Below, one piece after another: positions 1 to 6,880 of a stretch of DNA of 8,411 bases (within the stretch, counting starts at the first letter, position 1; every line of letters begins with the position of its first letter). The stretch comes from Candidatus Zixiibacteriota bacterium. Lineage in GTDB: Bacteria; Zixibacteria; MSB-5A5; GN15; FEB-12. Position numbers and translations under genes: made by a program. Where the stretch lies: NCBI GenBank assembly GCA_016213305.1, contig JACRAV010000112.1:1-8411 (forward strand). The letters are read 5' to 3'. The notes beneath the pieces are model-generated. The model did not search any database. It was not told the DNA's origin and saw nothing but the letters and a program-made list of their open reading frames with translations.

Positions 1-828
1 GGATCGGGCAACTGGGGGAATACGGCCCGGGCATTCGAAGGAGCCGATTTGAGTTGGCGAATCGATGCCACAGTGGCACGCCTTTTCGCCCTTCAGCCGC
101 TTGAACGAACGGGAGGCAAATCCGCGGAAGAGTATCGGATATTCGGCGCCGGCGCAAACTTTACGAAAGTCGGTCTTGAGCTTCTGGGACTGTACGAAGA
201 CGATTCCGACCCCGCCTATATCGAACAGGATCGTCTTGACCGAATCAGTCTGGGCGTCTATTTCACCCGAAAGTTCGGCCGCTCGGATATTGTGGTCAAC
301 GGCGCCTATCAACTCGGCGACATGCGTTGGACAGCTTCGCAAGCGGTAGCGCAGGATATCGCCGCGTATATGTGGACGGCGGAGTACGGTCTCTCGTTCG
401 CGGCTTCGACCAAGCCTAGACTGGCGATCGGTATCGACTACACGTCGGGGGATACCGATACCACCAGCGGAAATATGTCATCGTATGACAATCTGTTCTA
501 CACGAGCCACAAGTCACGCGGGTTCATGGATTATTTCACCAATTCCAACGTGGAGAACTTCCGCGGCATGATTGATCTGATGGCGCGGGGAAAACTCGAA
601 CCGGCACCCGGCTGGACACTTTTGGCCGACATTCATCGGTTCGCGACCGCTGTGGAATCGGACGAGGCGCTCGGCTGGGAGATCGACCTGACAGCCGCAA
701 GCACCAGAGTCAAGGGGATGAAACTCGATCTGGGAGCGTCCGTGTTCCTGCCGTCGGAGGCGTATGCGCGGACGATCGATCCCGACCCGGGATTCTGGAT
801 GTACACTTCGGTAACCGTTGACTTTTAA
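1..828 (+). CDS. Outer-membrane beta-barrel porin, alginate-export-like (5' truncated by window)
   Basis: The reading frame is open from base 1, so the gene begins left of the window; 275 C-terminal residues are visible. The first in-frame start-like codon, a TTG at 49, has no ribosome binding site and lies inside a sequence (GNWGNTARAFEGADLSWR) typical of the conserved core of these barrels, so it is not a real start. The protein alternates short amphipathic beta-strands with polar, Asp/Ser/Gly-rich turns, has many Tyr, Trp and Phe residues, and ends in a strand with a terminal Phe (MYTSVTVDF), the usual C-terminal signal of outer-membrane proteins. The layout resembles alginate-export-family porins, which are passive channels whose substrate cannot be read from sequence. 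The stop at 826-828 lies 42 bp before the multiheme cytochrome gene on the same strand, so the two are probably co-transcribed. I am confident of a barrel and less so of the subfamily; the substrate is unknown. Confidence 0.8.
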   Translation, partial: GSGNWGNTARAFEGADLSWRIDATVARLFALQPLERTGGKSAEEYRIFGAGANFTKVGLELLGLYEDDSDPAYIEQDRLDRISLGVYFTRKFGRSDIVVNGAYQLGDMRWTASQAVAQDIAAYMWTAEYGLSFAASTKPRLAIGIDYTSGDTDTTSGNMSSYDNLFYTSHKSRGFMDYFTNSNVENFRGMIDLMARGKLEPAPGWTLLADIHRFATAVESDEALGWEIDLTAASTRVKGMKLDLGASVFLPSEAYARTIDPDPGFWMYTSVTVDF

Positions 829-856
829 TTGAATGTCTGATAACGCGTCAAATAAC

Positions 857-861
857 GGGAG
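857..861 (+). promoter_or_regulatory. Ribosome binding site of the octaheme cytochrome gene
   Basis: GGGAG lies 9 nt before the ATG at 871. It supports that start, which also gives a clean Sec signal peptide. Confidence 0.65.
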
Positions 862-870
862 AAAAGCTTT

Positions 871-2280
871 ATGAGAAACAAACTGTTCGTAGCGGCAGTG
901 ACTGTCACAGCCCTGCTTGCTGTCGCCGGAATGGCCTGGGCCGACCGAACGGTGCCGACTTCATTGTCGGATCAATCGGCGGCGTGTGTGACCTGCCACG
1001 AGGCCGAGATGGCCGGACTGGTCAAGGAGTGGCGGCATTCGCGGCATTATGGGGCGGACGTGGGATGTTATGAATGCCATGCGGCCGATCCGAAAGACGC
1101 CGACGCCTTCGAGCACAACGGGTACAGCATTGCCGTGATTGTCTCGCCGAAAGACTGCGCCAAGTGCCATCCCGGTGAATCACAGCAGTTCCAGGCATCG
1201 CATCACGCCGATGCCGGCGCCATCCTCGGTTCGCTGGACAATATGCTCGGCGAGGTCGTGGAAGGTCCAATGGCTGCGGTTAATGGTTGCAAACAGTGCC
1301 ATGGATCGGTGGTCAAGGTGAATCCTGACAAGACACTCGATCCGACCACCTGGCCCAACTCCGGAATGGGAAGGATCAATCCGGACGGATCGAAGGGATC
1401 GTGTGCGGCCTGCCACAGCCGACACTCGTTCGATGCGGCGCTTGCCCGCCAGCCGGAAAACTGCGGCAAGTGCCATCTCGGGCCCGATCACCCGCAAAAA
1501 GAAATCTACGAGGAGTCGAAGCACGGAATCGCCTATTACGCGAACATCGATCGGATGAATCTGCAGAGTCCGTCGTGGGTTGTCGGAATCGACTATTCGG
1601 CGGCGCCGACCTGTGCGACCTGCCACATGTCGGCCACCAAAGAACTGCCGTTGACGCACGACGTCGGCGATCGGATCAGCTGGACGCTTCGTCCCCCGGT
1701 TTCGCAGAAAGTCGATGCCGCTGCGATCAAAGCGGGCAAAAAGGTGAAATCCTGGGAAGCGCGGCGGGGGGATATGAAAAAGGTCTGCGCCAACTGCCAC
1801 ACGACGAATTATGTCGAGAATTTTTACAAGCAATATGACGGCCTGGTCGATCTGTACAACGTCAAATTCGCCGAGCCGGCGCGCAATATTTACACCAAAC
1901 TGCGGTCGTCCGGTTTGCTGACGGCCGATGTCGATTTCGACGAAGAAATCGAGTGGACCTACTACTACCTCTGGCACCACGAAGGACGCCGGGCGAGAAT
2001 GGGCGCGGCGATGTTCGCACCCGACTACACGCAGTGGCATGGGATGTTCGAAGTGGCCGAGCGGTTTTACATGGAGTTCATACCTCAGGTGAGGGAACTG
2101 GTGGAAAAGGCCAAAACTGCGGGCGGCGCCAAGGCCGCGGCCGCAGAGGAAGTCGAGAAGGTCGTCAATGAGGCGCTCGCAATGGAATCCCACGCCTGGT
2201 TCACCGGCAAAGAACCGGCTGAAATCAAGGCGGCGCGCAAGAAAGCCGCCGAGGATTTCCGCAAGCGTTACGCACCGTGA
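871..2280 (+). CDS. hao: Octaheme cytochrome c, hydroxylamine oxidoreductase (HAO) family
   Basis: This 469-residue protein has a signal peptide (residues 1-24, cleavage likely after AWA, before Asp25) and eight CxxCH heme c sites at residues 39, 66, 96, 140, 178, 198, 248 and 306, as expected for the octaheme HAO family. The C-terminal half is helical and carries the family-like stretch WTYYYLWHHEGRRAR (362-376) and APDYTQWHG (383-391). An Asp-His pair at 206-207, just after the sixth CxxCH, may be the distal active-site pair, but I have not aligned it. By order, the fourth site (140-144) should hold the catalytic heme. Family members either oxidise hydroxylamine or hydrazine, when a tyrosine from a neighbouring subunit crosslinks that heme (P460), or reduce nitrite and hydroxylamine when it is absent. 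Tyrosines at 364-366, 386 and 400 are candidates, so direction is undecided. The lack of a C-terminal membrane helix suggests a soluble periplasmic enzyme. It follows a porin gene and is closed by a strong terminator. Family call firm; reaction inferred. Confidence 0.93.
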   Translation: MRNKLFVAAVTVTALLAVAGMAWADRTVPTSLSDQSAACVTCHEAEMAGLVKEWRHSRHYGADVGCYECHAADPKDADAFEHNGYSIAVIVSPKDCAKCHPGESQQFQASHHADAGAILGSLDNMLGEVVEGPMAAVNGCKQCHGSVVKVNPDKTLDPTTWPNSGMGRINPDGSKGSCAACHSRHSFDAALARQPENCGKCHLGPDHPQKEIYEESKHGIAYYANIDRMNLQSPSWVVGIDYSAAPTCATCHMSATKELPLTHDVGDRISWTLRPPVSQKVDAAAIKAGKKVKSWEARRGDMKKVCANCHTTNYVENFYKQYDGLVDLYNVKFAEPARNIYTKLRSSGLLTADVDFDEEIEWTYYYLWHHEGRRARMGAAMFAPDYTQWHGMFEVAERFYMEFIPQVRELVEKAKTAGGAKAAAAEEVEKVVNEALAMESHAWFTGKEPAEIKAARKKAAEDFRKRYAP

Positions 2281-2400
2281 TGTGTCCTATGCCCCGGATA
2301 TCGGTTCATCTCGGATGAGAGAATTGTGAGCATTCCAGCTCCTCTGGGATGAGAAGATCACGACGAAGATGTCACCAGCCGACATCGGACGCATGAATGC

Positions 2401-2432
2401 AAGGCCATCTGCGAAAGCGGATGGCCTTTTTT
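2401..2432 (+). terminator. Intrinsic (Rho-independent) terminator after the HAO-family gene
   Basis: AAGGCCATC pairs perfectly with GATGGCCTT, and the stem continues inward through a T-G wobble and two GC pairs to a GAAA tetraloop, giving about 12 base pairs. It runs straight into six T residues (2427-2432). It lies 120 bp after the cytochrome stop codon and ends the porin-cytochrome transcript. Confidence 0.93.
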
Positions 2433-2551
2433 ATTTCTGGCGCAGATTACACCAATGCCTATTGCGAAGAGTCAACCTTTGGCCTCATGCAACTACACTA
2501 ATCACCTCGCTAACGGCCGTTTGTAACTGGTTGGTATTGCTAGCAAATCTT

Positions 2552-2576
2552 GGGGGTTCGAGTCCCCCCTTCGGCA
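2552..2576 (+). pseudogene. 3' end of a tRNA (T-arm and acceptor 3' strand), tRNA-Leu-like remnant or att site
   Basis: GGGGG-TTCGAGT-CCCCC forms a perfect T-arm with the canonical TTCGANT loop. It is followed directly by a 7-nt acceptor strand CTTCGGC and a discriminator A; the genome continues TGA, with no encoded CCA. The matching 5' strand GCCGAAG is absent from the preceding 120 bp. Upstream there are only scattered tRNA-like pieces: GGTTGGTA at 2529-2536 resembles a D-loop, TTTGTAA at 2520-2526 resembles an anticodon loop, and the palindrome at 2537-2546 could be a variable arm. None gives a cloverleaf. GCCGAAG/CTTCGGC ends are typical of tRNA-Leu, as in E. coli leuX. Isolated 3' tRNA ends usually come from decayed tRNAs or from attachment sites left by integrative elements. 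No integrase gene lies in the window. Confidence 0.7.
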
Positions 2577-2682
2577 TGAAATTCTCGCCGTGCCTCTGTT
2601 CCCCATCGACTTCCCGCCTTGCGCGCCTCGGCTCAAATGGTTACCTTTGGCCACAATTGACAATCCAGTACCGTCCACTTCC

Positions 2683-2688
2683 GGGAGG
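2683..2688 (+). promoter_or_regulatory. Ribosome binding site of the C69 peptidase gene
   Basis: GGGAGG lies 5 nt before the ATG at 2694, fixing the start of the C69 peptidase. Confidence 0.8.
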
Positions 2689-2693
2689 TCTGT

Positions 2694-4166
2694 ATGCGTG
2701 CGTGTATTTCAGCGATTTCGCTTGCCACAGCGGCTGTTCTCGTCTTCGGGCTGAGGGTGCCGGGCGCGTCTTCGCCCGACGGCGGATGTTTCTCCATCGT
2801 AGTCGGCCGGGAAGCGTCCATTACCGGTTCTGTTACCATGGCCCACAACGAAGACGATTACATTCCGCAAATCGTCAATCATCACAAAGTGCCGCGCCGG
2901 ACCTTTACCTCCGGCGCCACCGTTGAACTGGACAACGATCTCACGATGGAGCAGGTCGGGGAGACCTGGGAATATATCTGGTCCGAAATTCCGGGCCTGC
3001 TGTACTCCGACAGTTATCTCAACGAGTGGGGCGTCTGTATCTGTTCCGACGCTTGTCCATCGCGAGAAGACCGCCCGTCGCTGACTGGTGGCGGGATCAG
3101 CTCGATGCTTCGTCGCATAGTCGCCGGGCGGGCCAGAACTTCCAGAGAGGGAGTGCGGCTTGCCGGGCAATTGGTGGAGAGGTTCGGCTACGCCGGATCG
3201 GGAAGAACATATATCATCAGCGATCCCCGCGAGGGGTGGTTGTTCTGCGCCGTACAGGGCCGACACTGGGTGGCCCAGCGGGTGCCCGACAATCAGGTGG
3301 CGGTGATCGCCAACAGCTACACGGTACAGACGGTCGATTTGGCCGACACGGTCAACTATCTGGGTTCGGCGGACATCATCAGCTATGCGACTGAACGCGG
3401 CTGGTACCATCAGGCGACCGACGGGGCATTCAATTTTGCGCGCGCTTATGCCAACCCCGAGGATGCGACTGATCCCAGAAACATCGGCCGCCAATGGGAC
3501 GGTCTCCGCCGGCTGGCGGCGGTGCCGCCCGCCTATGGCGAACCCCTGCCGTTTTCGATTATCCCGAGCGGGAAAATCGATGCCGGGGCAATCATGGCGG
3601 TGTTACGAAGCCATTACGAGGAAACGCCTCTCTACGCCGCCGATTCCGTCTCCGGGTGTCCGCATGGCAATGCGGTGACCCCGATCTGCCGCCACGACAC
3701 CCAAACCAGTTTTATTGCCGAATTGCGGGGTGATTTGCCGCGCGACATCGGGCTGATGTACCGCGTTTGTCTTTCGTCGCCGTGCGCATCATGCTACATA
3801 CCGTTCTACTACGGTCAGCCGTCTTTTCCTGACTCGTACACGGGCGAGAACACGGCGCCCACCGACGACGAGTACAAAGCAAGAACCGACAAACCGTTCG
3901 GCGTTGATCCGACCAGCGCATTCTGGACGTTCACCTCACTGCGGCATCATGCTGAAGGGCGCTATACCGCGACTTCACAAATGGTTCGTCGTGCGTTCGA
4001 TGCGGTGGAACGCGACGCTCTTGCGAAACAGCAGGCAGTCGAGCAACAGGCCCGGGCGCTTCTCGCCAAGGACAAGGGAAAAGCGCTGAACATACTGAGC
4101 ACGTACTCGTTTGACACGTATCAGGCCGCCGTGAAGAAGATGGCGGAGATGAAACTGGCTCAGTAG
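2694..4166 (+). CDS. Secreted C69-family dipeptidase (PepD-like Ntn-hydrolase)
   Basis: This 490-residue protein has a short hydrophobic signal (about residues 5-20). It then enters the diagnostic C69 N-terminal block: Cys32, followed by FSIVVGREAS and TMAHNED. In this family the Cys becomes the N-terminal nucleophile after the leader or propeptide is removed, so residues 1-31 should be lost. Other family-like stretches are GWLFCAVQGRHWVAQRVPD (181-199), VAVIANSYT (202-210), the TPICRHDTQTSFIAELR block (329-345) and SAFWTF (408-413). The C-terminal 60 residues form a charged, probably helical tail. Family members hydrolyse dipeptides or short peptides with broad specificity; many are cytoplasmic, but the leader here points outside the cytoplasm. 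The sequence before C32 (DGG) is not a lipobox, so it is not a lipoprotein. It stands after a terminator and upstream of a second secreted peptidase that has its own promoter. Family call strong; substrate inferred. Confidence 0.9.
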   Translation: MRACISAISLATAAVLVFGLRVPGASSPDGGCFSIVVGREASITGSVTMAHNEDDYIPQIVNHHKVPRRTFTSGATVELDNDLTMEQVGETWEYIWSEIPGLLYSDSYLNEWGVCICSDACPSREDRPSLTGGGISSMLRRIVAGRARTSREGVRLAGQLVERFGYAGSGRTYIISDPREGWLFCAVQGRHWVAQRVPDNQVAVIANSYTVQTVDLADTVNYLGSADIISYATERGWYHQATDGAFNFARAYANPEDATDPRNIGRQWDGLRRLAAVPPAYGEPLPFSIIPSGKIDAGAIMAVLRSHYEETPLYAADSVSGCPHGNAVTPICRHDTQTSFIAELRGDLPRDIGLMYRVCLSSPCASCYIPFYYGQPSFPDSYTGENTAPTDDEYKARTDKPFGVDPTSAFWTFTSLRHHAEGRYTATSQMVRRAFDAVERDALAKQQAVEQQARALLAKDKGKALNILSTYSFDTYQAAVKKMAEMKLAQ

Positions 4167-4273
4167 AAGGCGCCGGATCGACCGTTCGCCGCCCGCCAAT
4201 GATCCGAGGTCCAGCGGCAAAAGCGCCGCCGTGAAATGAGTGAAGGCTGACGAGAGCACCCAGACATCTTGAT

Positions 4274-4296
4274 GGCGGCTTGAAACGATTGCCGCC
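4274..4296 (+). other. GC-rich inverted repeat just upstream of the M28 promoter
   Basis: GGCGGC (4274-4279) and GCCGCC (4291-4296) form a 6-bp stem with an 11-nt loop, 9 bp before the -35 box. A second GCCGCC at 4225-4230 could pair with the same GGCGGC instead. There is no T-tract, so it is not an intrinsic terminator. It could be an operator or simply a GC-rich chance pairing. Confidence 0.35.
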
Positions 4297-4305
4297 CAGT
4301 AGTCC

Positions 4306-4333
4306 TTGACAATACTGCCCATGATCGTATATT
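4306..4333 (+). promoter_or_regulatory. Sigma70-like promoter of the M28 peptidase gene
   Basis: A perfect TTGACA -35 box (4306-4311) and a TATATT -10 box (4328-4333) are separated by 16 bp. Transcription would start near 4340, leaving a leader of about 60 nt before the ATG at 4403. It gives the M28 gene its own transcription start, separate from the C69 gene. Confidence 0.75.
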
Positions 4334-4387
4334 AGAAGGGTCTTCAGGACGTATTTGTCGATATTAGGACAACGGTACTTACGGAAT

Positions 4388-4395
4388 GGGAGGAG
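4388..4395 (+). promoter_or_regulatory. Ribosome binding site that decides the M28 peptidase start
   Basis: GGGAGGAG lies 7 nt before the ATG at 4403. The longer frame from the TTG at 4355 has no such site and would place 16 charged residues ahead of the signal peptide. Confidence 0.85.
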
Positions 4396-4402
4396 AGACC
4401 CG

Positions 4403-6763
4403 ATGCTCTGGCGCAGTTGGACGATCATCTTGGCGGCCGCAACGCTGACCACTACCGCTTTTGCGGACGATCTGTATAAAGTCAGAATTTCAAACGCCGA
4501 TCAGGCCCGGCGTCTGGCCGCAACCGGGGTGATCCCGATCGTCCGACTGGACGACGGATATCTGGTCACGGCCACCCCTGCGAATCAATCTGCCATAGAT
4601 GAAAGCGGACTGACCTTTTCGCTGGTCTCCCGCAATGTCGATCGAAGTAAACTGGCGGTTGACAACCGGCTCGATCGGGTCAATACGTCGCGGTTTCCAT
4701 TGCTGTGGGAACAGGGCAATTTCCGTCTGTACGCACTCGATCAAGCACCGGCTCTCTATCGAGGCACTCTGCCGGAAGTGACGGCGCTACCGGCCGACCC
4801 GGTGGAGATTTCGTATCCCGCGCCCGCCATTCCGCCCTCGGAGCTGGTCGAACGGCTGTCGCCGGACGATGTGCCGCTCGCCACGCTGATTGGCGGGGTG
4901 GTGCAGGATTCGCTTTTTTCGTATGTCAACCGACTCCAGGCGTATTTTCGCAGGCCGGCCGGTACCGACTCGAATTATGCCTCGCGCGACTGGATCGCCG
5001 CCAGGTTCACTTCCTTCGGATACGACTCGGTGGTGATCGACAGCTTTGTGTCGATCATCAACGGTGTGCCCACTCCGTGCCAGAATGTGCTGTGCTATAA
5101 GATAGGCACGGTGTATCCCCGTCATCAGGTGATTGTCGGTGCGCACCGCGACGGCGTGACGACCTCGCCCGCCGCCGATGACAACGGTTCGGGAACAGCC
5201 GGAGTTCTGGAAATCGCGCGGGCGTTGAAGGACGTTCCGACCGATGTCACGATGATCTTTTCCCTCTATGACGCGGAGGAGTACGGTCTGTTTGGTTCCG
5301 CCGATTATGCGAAACGGGCGCAGGCGCGCGGCGACAGCATCGTGTACATGCTCAACATGGATATGATCGCGCAGGCGGGCAACAGCGACTCGGCCAATAT
5401 CTACCATGGCCCGGCACTGCAGTATTCGAATCTCTGGCTGACGCTGGCCGATTCGCTGGCCGGGATTACAAAGGGCGTTCTGGCCGGGACCAGCGGCGGT
5501 TCGGACCACTATCCGTTTCAGCAGAGAGGGTACGAAGTCAGCTTTGTGCAGGAAGGCATATTCTCGGTCGTGTATCACACCTACCGCGACAGCACGTCGT
5601 TCATGAACTTTGAGTACATGACCCGGATGGTGAAGGCCTCGCTGGCCACCGTCTATACGGTCAGTCAGTCATTCGTGCCGGCCGCCACGCTGGTGATCGA
5701 CTACAAATGGGGGTATCCGGTGATGATCGCGCCGGGGACTCAGCCGACGGTTGATGTTAATGTGGCGTGGTACTACGGGGCCTCGGTCGTTCCCGGGTCG
5801 ATCAAATTGAATTACAAGGTCGAAAACGGCAGCTGGCAACAGGTGGCCATGATCTCGCCCGAGATCGGCTGGTTTGCCCCCCTGCCGATGCTCAAGTGCT
5901 TCGAACGGGTTCAGTACTATGTCAGTGCGCAGGACCAGACTTCCGGCAAAATGTTTTACGCCCCCGCCCCCGATAATCCGATCAAGGCCTGGGCCGCTTC
6001 CAGCCGCACCACCGTCTTTTCGGACAATTGCGAAACCAATCTCGGCTGGAGCGTTGGCGGAAACTGTATCGACGGCCAATGGTCCCTGGGCGTGCCGGTG
6101 GGGCTGGGCGACCGGGGAGACCCGCCGACGGCGTTCGGCGGAACCGGCTCCTGTTGGCTTACCGACAATGTGTACGGCAACTCCGATGTGGACAACGGCA
6201 ACACCACCCTCACCTCCCCGATATTCGGCGCCGACTCGACAACACGGATCGAATATGCCGCTTGGTATTCGAATGATTTCGGCGCGGCCCCGCTTTCGGA
6301 TGTCTTCAGAGTGAGCATCTCGAACACTAACGGCTCGTCATGGGTGCAGGCCGATTCAATCGGCCCGACCTGGCATGCCGGCGGCGGATGGTATGTCTAT
6401 TCAATCTGGGTGCGGGACTTTGTCGCGCCGACGGCAACGATGCGCATCCGGTTCGATGCCGCCGACCTTGGCTCCGGCTCGGTGATCGAGGCGGGTTTGG
6501 ACAATATCTTGATCGAGAATTTTGGATGCATCCCGCCCCCTTGCTGTTACCATCTTACGGGGAATGTTGACTGTGATCCTTCCGACGGCGTGGACATCTC
6601 CGATCTGTCGCGATTGATCGATAACCTGTTCATATCGCTCGAACCGTTATGTTGCGACGCCGAAGCGAATACCGACGGCCAGCCGGGGGTTGATATTTCC
6701 GATCTCTCGGCGTTGATAGATTACCTTTTCATCAACTTCACCGTACCGGCGCCGTGCCAGTAA
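4403..6763 (+). CDS. Secreted M28-family zinc metallopeptidase with C-terminal dockerin-like repeats
   Basis: Read from the ATG at 4403 the protein has 786 residues. Residues 1-21 form a signal peptide (cleavage after AFA). Residues 22 to about 160 are an N-terminal region I do not recognise. The M28 catalytic domain (about 165-425) shows the di-zinc pattern: H248 and D250 in GAHRDG, the bridging Asp in ADDNGSG (259/260), E292 and E293 in DAEEYG (general base and ligand), D320 in NMDM and H392 in YHTYRD. All expected ligands are present, so it should be active. Residues 430-520 look like an Ig- or fibronectin-like strand region. Residues 537-708 look like a jelly-roll, MAM-like or concanavalin-like sandwich. 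The C-terminal part (709-786) is Cys-rich and carries two dockerin-like calcium loops (721-734 and 756-767), each followed by an LID-LF helix. M28 enzymes are mostly aminopeptidases or carboxypeptidases. The repeats probably serve anchoring or calcium-dependent stabilisation. A clear promoter and ribosome binding site precede it. Substrate unknown. Confidence 0.92.
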   Translation: MLWRSWTIILAAATLTTTAFADDLYKVRISNADQARRLAATGVIPIVRLDDGYLVTATPANQSAIDESGLTFSLVSRNVDRSKLAVDNRLDRVNTSRFPLLWEQGNFRLYALDQAPALYRGTLPEVTALPADPVEISYPAPAIPPSELVERLSPDDVPLATLIGGVVQDSLFSYVNRLQAYFRRPAGTDSNYASRDWIAARFTSFGYDSVVIDSFVSIINGVPTPCQNVLCYKIGTVYPRHQVIVGAHRDGVTTSPAADDNGSGTAGVLEIARALKDVPTDVTMIFSLYDAEEYGLFGSADYAKRAQARGDSIVYMLNMDMIAQAGNSDSANIYHGPALQYSNLWLTLADSLAGITKGVLAGTSGGSDHYPFQQRGYEVSFVQEGIFSVVYHTYRDSTSFMNFEYMTRMVKASLATVYTVSQSFVPAATLVIDYKWGYPVMIAPGTQPTVDVNVAWYYGASVVPGSIKLNYKVENGSWQQVAMISPEIGWFAPLPMLKCFERVQYYVSAQDQTSGKMFYAPAPDNPIKAWAASSRTTVFSDNCETNLGWSVGGNCIDGQWSLGVPVGLGDRGDPPTAFGGTGSCWLTDNVYGNSDVDNGNTTLTSPIFGADSTTRIEYAAWYSNDFGAAPLSDVFRVSISNTNGSSWVQADSIGPTWHAGGGWYVYSIWVRDFVAPTATMRIRFDAADLGSGSVIEAGLDNILIENFGCIPPPCCYHLTGNVDCDPSDGVDISDLSRLIDNLFISLEPLCCDAEANTDGQPGVDISDLSALIDYLFINFTVPAPCQ

Positions 6764-6880
6764 TTGCCGGTCTCTGTATATTCCGTCGGGTCTGCTTCGG
6801 GCGGGTGCCCTCTACTATTGGAGGGGCCGTCCTCGAAGGAAGGCGACCTCCCCGACATCTTTTGGATCTTCCGTTGAACT

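Larger units (their letters stand above)
2281..2693. other. Noncoding stretch between HAO-family gene and C69 peptidase gene
   Basis: This stretch of about 410 bp holds no convincing gene; the one open frame across it has no ribosome binding site and runs through the terminator. It contains the intrinsic terminator (2401-2432), a tRNA 3'-end remnant (2552-2576) and the ribosome binding site of the next gene (2683-2688). It also has a repeated GGATGAGA (2313-2320 and 2347-2354), a repeated ACCTTTGGCC (2475-2484 and 2643-2652), and the short palindromes AACGGCCGTT (2512-2521) and TTGCTAGCAA (2537-2546). A TTGACA at 2657-2662 lacks a matching -10 box. Confidence 0.7.

Noticed and set aside
49..51. 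TTG as the start of the porin gene
   Set aside because: The frame is open to base 1, there is no ribosome binding site, and the residues before it fit the barrel family, so the gene is truncated by the window edge.
1180..2193. Long minus-strand open frame opposite the cytochrome gene
   Set aside because: It is the antisense shadow of a clear octaheme cytochrome: Arg- and His-rich, no ribosome binding site and no family features.
2657..2662. TTGACA as the -35 box of a C69 gene promoter
   Set aside because: No -10-like sequence occurs 15-19 bp downstream; the region there is GC-rich.
2369..2926. Plus-strand open frame across the terminator and into the C69 gene
   Set aside because: It runs through a strong terminator and the tRNA remnant and overlaps a well-supported gene in another frame.
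2709..3494. Minus-strand open frame opposite the C69 peptidase, and similar ones opposite the M28 gene
   Set aside because: These are antisense shadows of genes with recognisable catalytic motifs.
4355..4402. Longer M28 start at the TTG at 4355
   Set aside because: It has no ribosome binding site, lies just after the predicted transcription start and would put charged residues ahead of a clean signal peptide. The ATG at 4403 has GGGAGGAG 7 nt upstream.
6808..6863. Intrinsic terminator between the convergent M28 and lipoprotein genes
   Set aside because: CCCTC/GAGGG, GGAGG/CCTCC and TCCT-CGA-AGGA pairings exist and a TCTTTT follows, but the stems are interrupted and the T-tract is several bases away. 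Possible but too weak to call.
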